Assembly (NCBI RefSeq): GCF_024868665.1 | Contig: NC_079908.1 | Location: forward strand, 347,030-411,029 | DNA from: Triplophysa rosa | Taxonomy: Eukaryota; Chordata; Actinopteri; Cypriniformes; Nemacheilidae | Direction: 5' to 3' | Length of the DNA stretch: 64,000 bases | Shown: piece by piece, positions 33,590 through 44,922 of the stretch | Layout of the letters: every line of letters starts with the position of its first letter | How positions within the stretch are numbered: the first letter of the stretch is position 1 | Notes under the pieces: model-generated | Told to the model about the DNA's origin: nothing | Seen by the model: only the letters and a program-made list of their open reading frames with translations | Databases searched by the model: none | Made by a program: the position numbers and the translations under genes

Positions 33590-36500
33590 GCGGCATCTCC
33601 GAGTGGCTCCAGGACCGCATCAAGGTCGCAAGAGGGTACGGAGCGCAGGTGAGGCAGTGCCTTCCCGCACCCCTTAGGAACCAATTGATCAGGTTGTGCT
33701 GTCCTAGAGACTTACCAGCAACTGGGTCGTGATGAGCAGCAATAGCGGCTACATACACGTTCAATGTGGAAGGGGAGAGATTACTCTCGAGTCTCTGGAA
33801 GGACAGCACGTTCCCAATCGAGCAACTCCGCGGGTCTTCTCTTCGAGAAGAGCACCAGGATGAGAAGAGGCACCAATTACAGGCGTATAGCCGCCTAGTG
33901 GCCAGGGCCCTAGCCTGAGTGAAGGTCCTAACCGCCGCAGGGGTTAGGACCGTCCAGGGGCCAGACATGGAGGTTCCAGAGGTCTGGCCTGGGATGCCAT
34001 AACGTGCCCTTCCCCTGGGAAAGTAGGTCCTTCGTCAGGGGAATCGGCCAGGGGGGAGCTGTCGTCAAGAGCATTAGCTCCGAGAACCAAGTCCGGTTGG
34101 GCCAGTATGGCGCAACTAGTACACTTGATGCTCCTCGTCCCTGACCTTGCACAGGGTCTGTGCAATGAGGCTCACTGGGGGGGAGGAGTACTTCTGCTTG
34201 TCCCACGGCCAGCTGTGCGCTAGAGCATCCGTGCCGAGGGGGGCGTTGGACGGGAGTACCCTAGCGGGCAGTGGGTGGTGTCCAGGGAGGCGAACAGGTC
34301 TACCTGAGCCTGCCCGAACTGCACCCAAATGAGCTGGACTGTGCGGGGGGTGGAGTCACCACTCTCCGCGAGGCGTCAACTGACGAGAGAGCGCACCGGC
34401 TGTCTGGTTCAGGTCGCCTGGGATATGTGTGGCTCGCAGGGATCTGCTCACCTGAGGACTCCACAGGAGGAGGCGTCGGGCGAGTCGTGTTAGCTGCCGT
34501 GAGAGAACGCCACCCTGGCAGTTGTGCTGTCCGACCGGAACAGCACGTGCTTGTCCTGCACGAGAGGTTGTAGCCCCTTCAGTGCAAGTAGCACATCCAA
34601 CAACTCTAGGCAGTTGATATGCCTGCGCAGACGGGGGCCCGTCCATCGCCCTGACACTGCGTGCCCGTTGCACATGGCACCCCAACCCTGCAGGGAGGCA
34701 TCTGTCGTCACCACGACACGCCTCTTGACCTGCCTGAGAGGGACCCCCATCCATAGAAAGGTCATTGAAGACCAAGGAGTTAGGGTGCGTCGGCAGAGAG
34801 GCGTAATCACCATCCGCCTGCTGCCGGTGTGCCACGCTCTCCAGGGAACTCGACTCTGTAGCCAGTGTTGGAGCGGTCTCATGTGCATCAACCCGAGGGG
34901 TATCACCACCGCCGAGGATGCCATGTGCCCAGGAGCCTCTGAATTTCAGGGGGACCGCTGACTGCTTGAAATATTCCAGGAAGTTCAACACTGACTGAGC
35001 GCTTTCTGTAGTCAGTCGCGCTGTAATGGAGACAGAGCTGAGTTCCATACCAAAAAAGAGGATGCTCTGCACAGGGGAGAGCTCGCTCTTTTCTCGGTTG
35101 ACCTGTGGTCCCAATCGATCTAGGTGCCGAAGCACTAGGTCCCTGTGTGTACATAACAGGTCTCGCGAGTGTGTCAAATGAGCCAGTCGTCGAGATAGTT
35201 TAGTACCCGCACACCTCTCTCCCTGAGGGGAGTGAGGGCGGCTTCCACGAACTTCGTGAAGACTCATGGGGACAGGGACAGACCGAAAGGGAGGACTCTG
35301 TACTAATATGCCTGACCCTCGAAAGCGAACCGTAGGAAGGGGCGATGACGAGGGAGAATCGAGACATGAAAGTAAGTGTCCTTCAGGTCGATTGCCATGA
35401 ACCAATCTTGACATCTGTTATGCCAGGATGCGCTTCTGCATGAGCATCCTGAACGGTCCTGAACCCTTGAGTAGGTGCCTGTTCAGGGTACGCAGATCTA
35501 GCAACCCCCTTTTTGGGGACGATGAAGTACGGGCTGTAAAACCCGTTGAACATCTCGGCTAGGGGGACGAGCACGATCGCTTCCTCACCAGAGGGGTGGC
35601 GACCTCGGCCCGAAGCACGGGAGCATCTTTGCCTCTGCCTGACATTTTGGAGGATGCCCGAAACTTGGGCGGGTGTCTGGGGAGTTGGACCGCGTAGCCA
35701 AGACGGATCGTATCCCGTAGTCACCATGACGGTTTGAAAAGCTCTTGTCAGGCTCCCAGGGACCGAGACAGGGAGGCTAGGGGTACGTTCTGCTTCATCG
35801 ACCTCCCGGGGGGGGGGTTCGATGGCTGGCAGTGTGGATCCCTCGCCGTGGGGCCCCCGGAGAGGAGATCGGCTCTGCTGTTTTACCTGCCTGGTGATGA
35901 TGTAGCACAACGCACCATCGATTGAGAGTGCATAGGCTGATGATTATCCTCGACATTGGGTCTCGCCGTGATGCAAACGTCGAGTTGCCGAACACCATCG
36001 TGTAGAGGGTGAGAGCGGCTGTGATAAACACCCAGAGAGAGACAGAAAACTCTTAGAAGTGGGCTGTTGGGACGGGGCAGGAACCGTCCCGGATTGACCA
36101 ATCAGCGAAGGAATGGCTGGGGTCGGCCTGAAGGTATTCTCAATCTCCCTGGGGTCTTCCCATGAGGGCCGCTTCGGCTTCCGCCGCAGCTGCTGACGGG
36201 GTGGTGGTCTCCTCTTCGATGTCTTCTTCCGGGGGGCCGCCTGAGTGGGGGGCGCCGAAACCGGAAGGCGTCGAAGAGGACCAGGGCTGCTGGGAAGCAG
36301 ACTGTGCACGGGATCTCGACAGCCAGAGGGCGGCCGAGTCGCGGCGGGGGAGGATATCTTGATATCCTCTGTCTGCTTCTTTACTGTCGAGAACTGCAAC
36401 TCGACAGTATCACCAAACAGCCCCCCTTGCGAGATGGGTGCATCGAGAAAGCGGACTTTCTCGGCGTTACTCGTCTGTGCAAGGTTCAGCCAGAGGTGTC

Positions 36501-37880
36501 TCTCCTGGACCACAAGTGGCCCGCGCGGTCACCTTGGTCGCCCATAAAGCGAGGTCGGTGATGGAGTTCCTGCATAAGCACTGGGTCGGTCTTACCCTCG
36601 TGGAGCTCTCTCTGCGCATTGGCCTGATGGACCTGCAGGATGGCCATAGCGTGGAGAGAGGGGACAGCTTGGCCCGCAGCAGAGTAAGCTCTCGACACCT
36701 CAGATGCAGAAAAGCCTACGTGCTTTGGATGGGAGTCTAGGTCGAGCCCCTGGGGGACATCGACGTATCCTCTAGCTGCCCCACCATCGAGGGAAGAAAG
36801 GGCGATGGAACTAGTTGACGTGTACGTGCCGAAGGGGAGCGTTCCAGGTCGTACTATGTTCCTCATGCACTTCCGGGGGAACACTTCCGGCGGCTTGGAG
36901 CCGCTCTCAAGCCCGAGGTACCGTGTATCCAGCCGCGAGCATTGAGAGAGGCAGTGCGGTGCACCGCAACCCAATGCCGGCGGCCCGGGAAAGCATGGCT
37001 GACATTTCGACGTCCGCTTCTTCCTGAGCTCGACCCCCCGAGGGAGGGAACTTCAAAGAATCATCGGAGTCTGATGCCAGTAAGTCACCCTCCGATGCTG
37101 CAAGAGACATCTCATCATCACGTACCATCATCCGATACGTGGTTGAGGAACAAGACGGTGGGACCGTCTCATGGGGAACGGTCAGACGAGCGAGACGAGG
37201 TGCGAACGGTCCGTGAGCCAGTGGCTGACGGATTAGCTCTCACAGTAATCCTCATATCACCCTTGCTGCTCACCGTAGCGGGCGGCAGGGCCGTAGTCCT
37301 GCCATCACGGAACGGGAAGCAGACGAGGTGGTGGCTGAGTCCCGTGGGAACACAGCCACCCATGACGCAACGTCTGAATCGTCAACCGCCCGCAGTGCGG
37401 GCAGGACGTATCCACAACATCTGCCCCAGTGTACTGGAAGCAGACATCGTGTCCGTCCCCCTCCTCGATGAGTGTGTTGCACCCACGAGAACAGCGGGAC
37501 ATGCCACGCTGGAGAAATTTGCTCTTTTAGAGAAAAAACTCGAACACTTCTGGAACCGCCGAGACGCCCAGGGGAAGTCACTGCAGGAAGGGACAGTCCG
37601 CTGCACCATGTCGTAGAACCGGCAGTCTTGTAGTTGCTATTTGTAGCGAAGTCTGTTGATCATGAGCGAAGGCTCCGAAGAACAAAAGGTGAATGAATGA
37701 GGCACGCGTCTCCCTTTTATACCCGGATATCCGGGGGCGGAGTCCGGCATGCAAATTTCATTCGCCAATTTTCATTGGCCTCTTCTAAGTCGGAAGCGAT
37801 TGGTTCTCAGGGACGAACCCCATCTGTCGGTTCGACACAACGTCGAGAGACCGACAGAAAGGGAAATCATGTTACCGCAC
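33590..37880 (-). mobile_element. DIRS-type retrotransposon, decayed and 3'-truncated
   Basis: On the minus strand the order is 5' end, gag, RT, RNase H, then recombinase N-terminus. Gag: a zinc-finger-like HDVCFQYTGADVVDTSCPHC at about 37400 and the FPRKC...RPGTLPFGTYTSTSSIALS region at about 36840. RT: catalytic YLDDW at 35197-35183, with FYSPYFIVPKKG and IPGDLNQTAGALSRQ on either side. RNase H: VVVTTDASLQGWGAM at about 34700. Recombinase: RRLYACNWCLFSSWC and LSPSTLNVYVAAIAAHH at 33900-33740, but the C-terminal half with the catalytic Arg/His/Tyr is missing. Many frameshifts split RT and gag. The 5' end near 37690-37880 has CATGCAAATTTCATTCGCC and CGTCGAGAGACCGACAGAAA, as seen in fish DIRS termini. 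Confidence 0.88.
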
Positions 37881-39048
37881 CCCTTTTAAGAACATCTTAT
37901 AACTAAAACCAAACTTATTCAAAAAACGAACACTTGGACATACATCAACGTGATAAAAACTGACTAAAATAACAGAAAACATCTTTGGAAAAAATATTTG
38001 AAGTGTAATCGGATTTTATAGTTTGGCTCCTGTCACATTTGTTTACATGGAGAGGGCGGGGTTTATGACCTGTACTGCAGCCAGCCATCAGGGGATGATC
38101 AAAGAGCCCGCTGATTCACTTTTCAGGACTTGTGAGGCACACCCATGTAAGGCCCTGGTCACACTTGCCTTTAAGCTTTATTGACTTCCATTCATACGCA
38201 TCCGAATGCGACAGACCAAAAAATGCAAGCCCATACGAAGATATTTCACTGCGTAGCAAAGTTCAAGTTTGGTGAACTCTGACCTGCGAATTTGCGTTAC
38301 GGGAATGCGTGAGACCAATAGATGATCAAAACGTCACAACGTGACCTCTCGGTACAGAAATATAAAAGATGGAGGAATCACTCCCGCCCATTTTTGCAGC
38401 ACCGTCTGAACGAATTTTGCATGCTCAAAGTCTACTGAGAGCAGGGCATAATGCAGTATGGTCGTAGATCTTTTCTGAAACGTCACATGTATGATGAGCT
38501 CAGCACATTCAGAATCAATAACATACTCATTCCTTTTAAACATTCACATTGTACATCTGTAAATTTGCACACGTAAGTACCTTTTTGCATGTGAATTTGA
38601 CTACGCATGTATGTATCAAATCATTTTTGGTAATATTTTTGAACCAAATGTGCCTCCATATCCTTTTATGTCACACACATGATGCTTTCAGTGACTAGCT
38701 TGGAGCTACCTCATGTGAAACATAAAACAAACATCTATTAATTAAATGCATTGCAACATATTAAAAAATGAAATGCAATTGCACCAACAACACACTAGAA
38801 ATACATGTGACTCAAACTCGTGTGAAGATATCCGGATCTGCCCTGTATTTAAAAAAAAAGAGTTTAAAAATGCTGTTCATATGAGCTTTAAATATGTTAC
38901 ACATCAACTGAACGACTCACCAGCAAAGCCTCGAGTCAAATGTGAACGTGCAGTCCGGCATGATCCATCATTTACCGTAAACCACCGTATATGCTCCAGT
39001 TCGAAAAACAATCACTTTACGACGATTAAACGCTAACATTCATTGCTG
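37881..39048. other. Intergenic DNA between DIRS element and p4ha2 promoter region
   Basis: No gene is supported. The part near 38150-38350 (GCCCTGGTCACACTTGCC, AATGCGACAG) looks like one end of a decayed DNA transposon. The rest is unremarkable. Confidence 0.45.
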
Positions 39049-39270
39049 CGTCTCAGTTTGAAGGCTGACTCCTCCGAAGATCGCATTTCTCGGGCACATT
39101 ATGTCGGGGTTTATTTCAGAAAAGCAACTGTTACATTTCAAGGCAAGAATGAAACTACATCTTAAGAGAAATCATTGTTCATTTTATTGTTTTATTAACT
39201 GAAATTAATAAACAACCTCACGCCCGACAAATGCGACATCCGGAGGACACGCAGCCTTCGAATTGAGACG
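39049..39270. mobile_element. MITE with CGTCTCARTT ends
   Basis: Left end CGTCTCAGTTTGAAGGCTG; right end, inverted, CGTCTCAATTCGAAGGCTGC. About 220 bases, non-coding. It directly borders the CpG-rich candidate promoter of p4ha2. Confidence 0.7.
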
Positions 39271-39289
39271 CGGTGTAAATATGATGAAA

Positions 39290-39665
39290 CAACCATGATG
39301 CATTTAAAACGTCTTCTGTGTGAGACGTTGGCGTTCGTTCGGGAATGTGAGTGCGCGTTTATAAGGCGCATTGTGTGCGTGTAAAGCGTTGAAGATTCGA
39401 CTTCCATGCGCTGCACAGACCGATCGGCGCATGACATTAAAGTATCGCGAGAGCGACGCGGAATCACAGATTTAAAAATGTTCTCGCGAGACTTTGATGC
39501 CACACGCCAATCGATCTTCTCACCGCGGCGAGACGTGGAGCACGCCTCTTCTGTACGTGGCAGCGACCAAAACTCTGCAAAACATCAGAAACATAACGGA
39601 GAAATCCTGACGAAACTTCTTCAGTACATCTGTCTCGAGCTCATTTTTATCCCGGGAACGCTGAG
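39290..39665 (+). promoter_or_regulatory. CpG-rich candidate p4ha2 promoter and untranslated first exon
   Basis: This is the most CpG-rich non-mobile stretch between the two genes. It contains a perfect palindrome TCTCGCGAGA at 39482-39491 and a one-mismatch copy TATCGCGAGA at 39443-39452, plus a TATA-like GTTTATAAGG near 39357. The TCTCGCGAGA element drives many CpG-island promoters in vertebrates. A strong donor, CTGAG|GTGAGG, lies at 39665/39666 and could end a 5' untranslated exon spliced to the acceptor TTCTTTCAAAG at 47090, just before the p4ha2 start codon. Known P4HA2 genes have untranslated 5' exons. Expression evidence is lacking, so the link to p4ha2 is inference. Confidence 0.5.
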
Positions 39666-41012
39666 GTGAGGCCTATCCGATATTTCACGAATAACGCTTC
39701 TGCATGCAACATTTCTAACAACATACTGGATTCTTTACGTGACCGGTGTCTTCTTACCTTCAAACATCCTGCGTTATTTGTGTAAAACGCTTGTTTATTC
39801 AGAAGACTACAGCATTCAGGATTCACGAACAAGAGAAACTGTAAAACTGTAACGTTACATGAGATGATTACACGTGCCTTCTGTCATTTCTAAAACAAAC
39901 TTTAAATTCACGACGTATTTTTCAGGAATTAAATAATATTGCATTTTCAATGATGTACTTAAATACTCCCTCATTATACATACTGTAGTATATTATAGTA
40001 ACTACTATACTGTGTTTCTGCGTACTATATAGTAGTCTATGTTGTGATTTATGTTGTTCTTCTATGTTTTACACAGTGGACGTCTGTGAAAGTGTTAAAA
40101 TCAGAGCAGAATATGTTGATGAAAGTATTGTGTGAATAATGAACGGTGTTTGTTTATAAAACCGAAGAATAACAGTGAACAATGTAGAAGTAATGTTTAG
40201 GACTGATCAGCGGAGATGACATGGTGCGCGTGCGCTCGTGTGTGTGGAGCAGAACTTTCTAGATGATGTCATCTTTCCCATGCCTTCACTTCACTAAGAC
40301 TTTCCAACGGCTCTAGTGGGTTGCTGTCAAAAAATGTCTTTCTAATGTTAAGGTGATTTATTTCTTCGTGATGAGGTAAAAGATGAATCGAGTGTGATCT
40401 TCAGCTTCTTTGAGTGAGATCTGCCGTCTGTCTCTATCATCAGAAGGGATGGAAAGGCGGAATATGACGGGGGTGAATTTCAATTTCACCTCAAAATGTA
40501 GAGGATTTCCTTCTTTAATATGAAAAGCCAAAGGCTATTCAGGCTTCATCCACACATAAAGTGGCGTTTTCTGCATCTACGGTTTAAAAATGTAAACAAT
40601 GTCCTCAGCTGGAGACCCTGCAGCTGATATTATAACACAAACATGAGCTGAAGAAGTCAAACCGTGTCAGTGGATTGAGTTCATGTGAAGTCCAGATGAG
40701 CGTTCTTATTTTCTGTGAAATCATATCAGACAGTAATGAACTCAACAATGATGTCAGAATGTATTGGATGGTTATCGAGGCATTGCTGTGAGTTCTGTCA
40801 GTTTTGGTGTGATTGCTAGAACTGGTGTGGTAATGTGACTGTGGGGTTGCTATGGAATATGGTTGCTAGGTGCCTACATAATAGCCCAAATCAACACTGT
40901 GCGGGTGTTTTTTCATTTGAGTGTCATTCATGTTTGTAACACAGATGGACTTATTCCACACTGAAGAATAAAACTTATGTTGAATATGAGTAATAATGCT
41001 GGAGATGTTTAA

Positions 41013-41985
41013 AGCCACAATATGGAATATTTGGACCGCTAGATGGTGCACTTTCGAAACAACAATAAAAGGCGAAGCTAAATGACGTTATGTAGGAGAG
41101 TGGAATTATGGGACATGTCGTTTTCACTATCCAGAGGCATATGGAGATCGCCCATCATGCTCATGGACGAGGTAATGAATGAATTTTATTGTATGTCATC
41201 ATAATGAATTAGCTTACAAGAAACGTGGAATGTAATGCTACGTTAGCCCGCGACTGATATTGAACTTTGTCAATTGATTTGGTAGCGTAATGCTACACAG
41301 TTTTACCTGTTTCAAACAGTCATACAGTCGTCGTTTAAAAAGTAAATTGGAACGAACCCACAGTATTTACAAGTAACGTTATTGGCTACATATTTTTGTG
41401 CGACATATGCTGTATTTCATAGGTTAACTGGAATTATAACTATAACTATCATAACTATTCAGATAATCTGTGCATGAGTATTTCGTGTACAATAAAAAAA
41501 ATGTTTATTGTGATCTATGTCGAGTCCAAGTTGGTCCCGAAGCTCTCTCCATTTAGAAAACGCAACGCCGATATTAATCCTTGTTTTATTTCTTTGTTTG
41601 TCCATAAGCCTGCTTGGCTCATTTGGCCTATACGTTTACGCTTTTTTGGGTTTCCTTTACTCGCCAAAGAGTAATCGTGATCCATAATAACAGAAGAACA
41701 GATGCTGTGTCCCAGATGCGGTGTAACCACTTCCGCATTTGCGTGTTGCCGTAGTTTCTACAACCGGAAACTGAGGGTAGTGTGGAGCACTGGATATTAA
41801 GTCACTGATATGCGACAAATACAAGGGAGACAAGGGACGGGCCATTATTTTAAACAGGAATTTCTCTGGATTTGCACATTCTTGGGAACATTTGGGATAA
41901 TGTAAGTACACAACTGCATGAAATATATCACACTGTGCAAGTGATTTTTAGATATTTTATAACACAATTATTCCATATTGTGGCT
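41013..41985. mobile_element. DNA transposon derivative flanked by TTAA, 973 bp
   Basis: Inverted ends AGCCACAATATGGAATA and TATTCCATATTGTGGCT are perfect over 17 bases and are flanked by TTAA at 41009-41012 and 41986-41989. TTAA duplications point to the piggyBac superfamily, although a TA-target family cannot be excluded because the flanks are palindromic. No transposase is recognised. Confidence 0.8.
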
Positions 41986-42143
41986 TTAATGAGCCATGTG
42001 CTGATCCATTCATTCAGACCTTCATGATTTCTGGTAGATAAAAACACTGACCAGACTGACGGATCTGAAGGCCTGATCTGAATCAGACTGATAAATCAGA
42101 TGATGTATGTTCATTGTGAGATTAATGTCATGGATCTATTCTG

Positions 42144-42144
<1 letters not shown>

Positions 42145-42218
<74 letters not shown>
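42145..42218. repeat. (GT)n microsatellite
   Basis: A pure 74-base GT run immediately upstream of a LINE reverse transcriptase remnant. Confidence 0.97.
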
Positions 42219-42219
<1 letters not shown>

Positions 42220-42239
42220 CTCCGCTCTAGTTTTCAGCA

Positions 42240-43295
42240 CTAGTGTCAGCATGGGTTTGTGGTTCAGTTTTTTTTAGACGGTGGTCTGACTGGGCTCAGT
42301 CTCCAGCAGAAAGCCACATAGACCAGGCATATTCAAGTTTAAACAGCATTGGTGTTGAAGACGCTGTCATCTTCTTCCTCAATAGCGCTCTTTCACATCT
42401 GGAAAAGGCAGGGAACATTATGTTTTTTAAATTCTCTTCTGCCTTTAATACTATCAAACCTGCTCTCTTGAGAGATAAGATGGATTACATGGGGGTGGAC
42501 CATCATCTTACTACTTGGATACTAGATTACCTCACAAATCGATCACAGTGTGTGAGGGCTCGTGACTTTGTGTCTGACTTGATTGTGTGCAATACGGGGG
42601 CTCCGCAGGGGACGGTCTTGTCTCAGTTCCTTTTTACCATCTATACTGCAGACTTTATGTCCAGCTCAGCAACTTGTTACCTACAGAAGTTCTCTGATGA
42701 TTCTGCCATCGTCGGCTTGATCACGGATGATGATGACAGGGAGTACAGCGAAATGGTCCAGGATTTTGTGGACTTGTGCCATAAGAACTGCCTCCAGATA
42801 AATGTGGAGAAAACCAAAGAGATGGTGGTAGATTTCCGTAGGAAAAAGATTTTTCACTACCTTTAGTGAATATCCATGGAAAGGACATTGAGAGAGTGCA
42901 GTCTTATAAATATCTGGGTGTTCATCTGAATAATAAACTTGTTTGGACAGATAATACGGATGCAATTTATAAGAAGGGGAAGAGCAGACTCTTCCTGTTG
43001 AGGAGATTGAGGTCTTTTGGAGTACAGGGAGGGCTATTGAAGACCTTTTTTGACTCTGTGGTGGCCTCAGTTATATTTTATGGAGTGGTTTGCTGGTGTG
43101 GCAGCATTTCTACTGCAGATAGGAAGAGATTGGACAAATTGATCAGAAAGGCCAGCTCAGTCATGGGGATGTCTCTGGAGGTGGGAGAAAGGAGAATGGT
43201 TGTCAAGCTATCATCCTTGATGAAGAACGACTCCCATCCATTATTTTGCTCATACCTTGTGTATGTAACAAAAGTTATGGCTGAGGTCGGCTGAA
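42240..43295 (+). mobile_element. Non-LTR retrotransposon reverse transcriptase fragment (not L2)
   Basis: Plus-strand translation gives IMFFKFSSAFNTIKPALLRD, MGVDHHLTTWILDYLTNRSQ, GAPQGTVLSQFLFTIYTADF, LQKFSDDSAIVGLI (the catalytic box reads FSDD), INVEKTKEMVVDFRR, then after a frameshift at about 42860 YKYLGVHLNNKLVW and SVVASVIFYGVVCWCGS. This is a fish LINE ORF2 of the jockey/I/Rex type, clearly different from the L2 copies. It is truncated at both ends and lies in the long region between the candidate promoter and the first coding exon of p4ha2. Confidence 0.85.
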
Positions 43296-44914
43296 GCGCT
43301 AGGATTTTCAGGAACGGAATTTGGAGGAAAACTGGTTTAAAGTTAAGTAATGAAAATAAAAGCACAACAGTCCAGTATCACAAGTAAAAGTCACTTTACA
43401 GTGGTAAAACACTTACTCTAATAACAATTTAATAAAAAAAACATTTCCTAGTGTTGAAGTCTATAAAAATACTGTACAAAACCGTTAGAATAAAACGAAA
43501 GTAAGGAAAATGGTGCGGGCACACTTAAAGAACGAGAGCTCTGCCGTTATCACTACTCAAAGAAACTAGCAAACATTACGGACAACAACTAATAAGCAGT
43601 GAAGCAAGTTTTACCTTGTTTATCATGTGCATAGTGTCTGGACTTCTGATCATCCCTCGTATGTTTTGCGATCGGATAACTCCCGGTGCTGCAGACGGGG
43701 AGCTCTGTCATCTCACGAAAACATTGTATAAAAAACTTTGCATGCCGTAGTTTACACAGGACGGGCAGGAAATGTGCATTGATACTCCTTCATTCTTCAT
43801 GTTATGTGGTTTACTTTGATAAACCAGCGCGACATCCGACGGGTTTTCTCAGATCGCATCACATATGTCCAGTCAGTAACAATGACGGGTGAAAACACGC
43901 ACGTCCCTTCGCGAGCACATCACGCTCTAATGAAGGGAAACGGGGAGTTACAAATTGCCCTCATTGTAATCCGTCAAAATGACGGACGGACAAACAACCT
44001 TCAGATTTTTCTGTCACTGGTAAACATTTTTTGTCAATGACAGAGAATTTTTGGTTAACAGGACCTCTGGTACACACACGTACAGGAAAATCTTGAACCA
44101 CAGCCAATCAGAGGGGGGTCCGCCCTTCACTATCTCTGATTGGTTTAGACCACGATATGGGCCTAATGTGTGTCTGTTGTTGAATCACAGGAAGACTTTC
44201 AGAGTCGCGGAGACTTTTTTTCTCCCTCGAACGGCTGGTCGCACTAGTGCGACCTCAGATTTTTCTTAGTCACCCCATTGAGAAATAAGGTGGCTCTCTA
44301 GAGCACTGCATGACTTTAAGCTCTTAGCAATAAACAGTAATGACATCAGTTTCACCTCATCAGTTCAACACGCTGATCGATCAGAACTCAGAGGTGTAAC
44401 GGAGGCCTTCTAGTGTGTGAAAGTGTGCATGTGCAAACAGCAATCTTTGTTAGGTAACTCATCTGTTTCTGACACCGGACCAATTGGCCTCTTATTCTGA
44501 GTGGAATGCGTCAGGTCAGGTGCACATCAGGGCGAGTTGGGCAACTCATTGCACACCAGAGTTCAAAGTTCACTCATGATAGAAGTTTAAAACTTTTATT
44601 TTTATTGAACAATGGATAGCCTCTATATCACGTTGGTAAATTTGTTATTGTTTTTTTGTTTTTAATCATTCTCTACACATATTAAACATTGTATAATGGT
44701 TACTTATAACGGTAACTGATCAGTAATGGTTGGTGTAAGTCCTTGTTGACAATTAATGTCAAAAGAATAAACTGCAATAAAGTGTGTTTATTGGAGATAC
44801 TGAAATAGAATGTTTTGGCGATGTAATTGTGATTATTGTGTAATTTTAATGCAACTGAAAACCATTAAATGGTCACATGTAATTTTAAGTTAGGCTTACA
44901 TATATTGACTTAAC
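43296..44914. other. Non-coding DNA, probable old transposon remains
   Basis: No exon is supported. The region 43500-44290 is richer in CpG than its surroundings and carries short mirrored pieces, but no clear terminal repeats or protein could be identified. Confidence 0.4.
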
Positions 44915-44922
44915 AAATATAC

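Larger units (their letters stand above)
31040..33590 (-). mobile_element. Tyrosine-recombinase element (Crypton/Ngaro/DIRS-like), with minisatellite
   Basis: On the minus strand a tyrosine recombinase ORF (about 33585-32564) is followed by a GC-rich spacer, a ten-unit 111-base tandem repeat (32325-31221), and an end region at 31190-31040 that recurs at 10580-10740. No RT belongs to this piece. It abuts the DIRS-type element at about 33590, whose own recombinase is cut short at the same place. It may therefore be an independent element that landed there, or a rearranged hybrid. Inverted or split direct terminal repeats were not recognised. Confidence 0.65.

Noticed and set aside
39406..39669. 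87-codon open frame in the CpG-rich region
   Set aside because: No recognisable domain; it overlaps a probable untranslated exon and promoter, where CpG-rich sequence tends to leave frames open.
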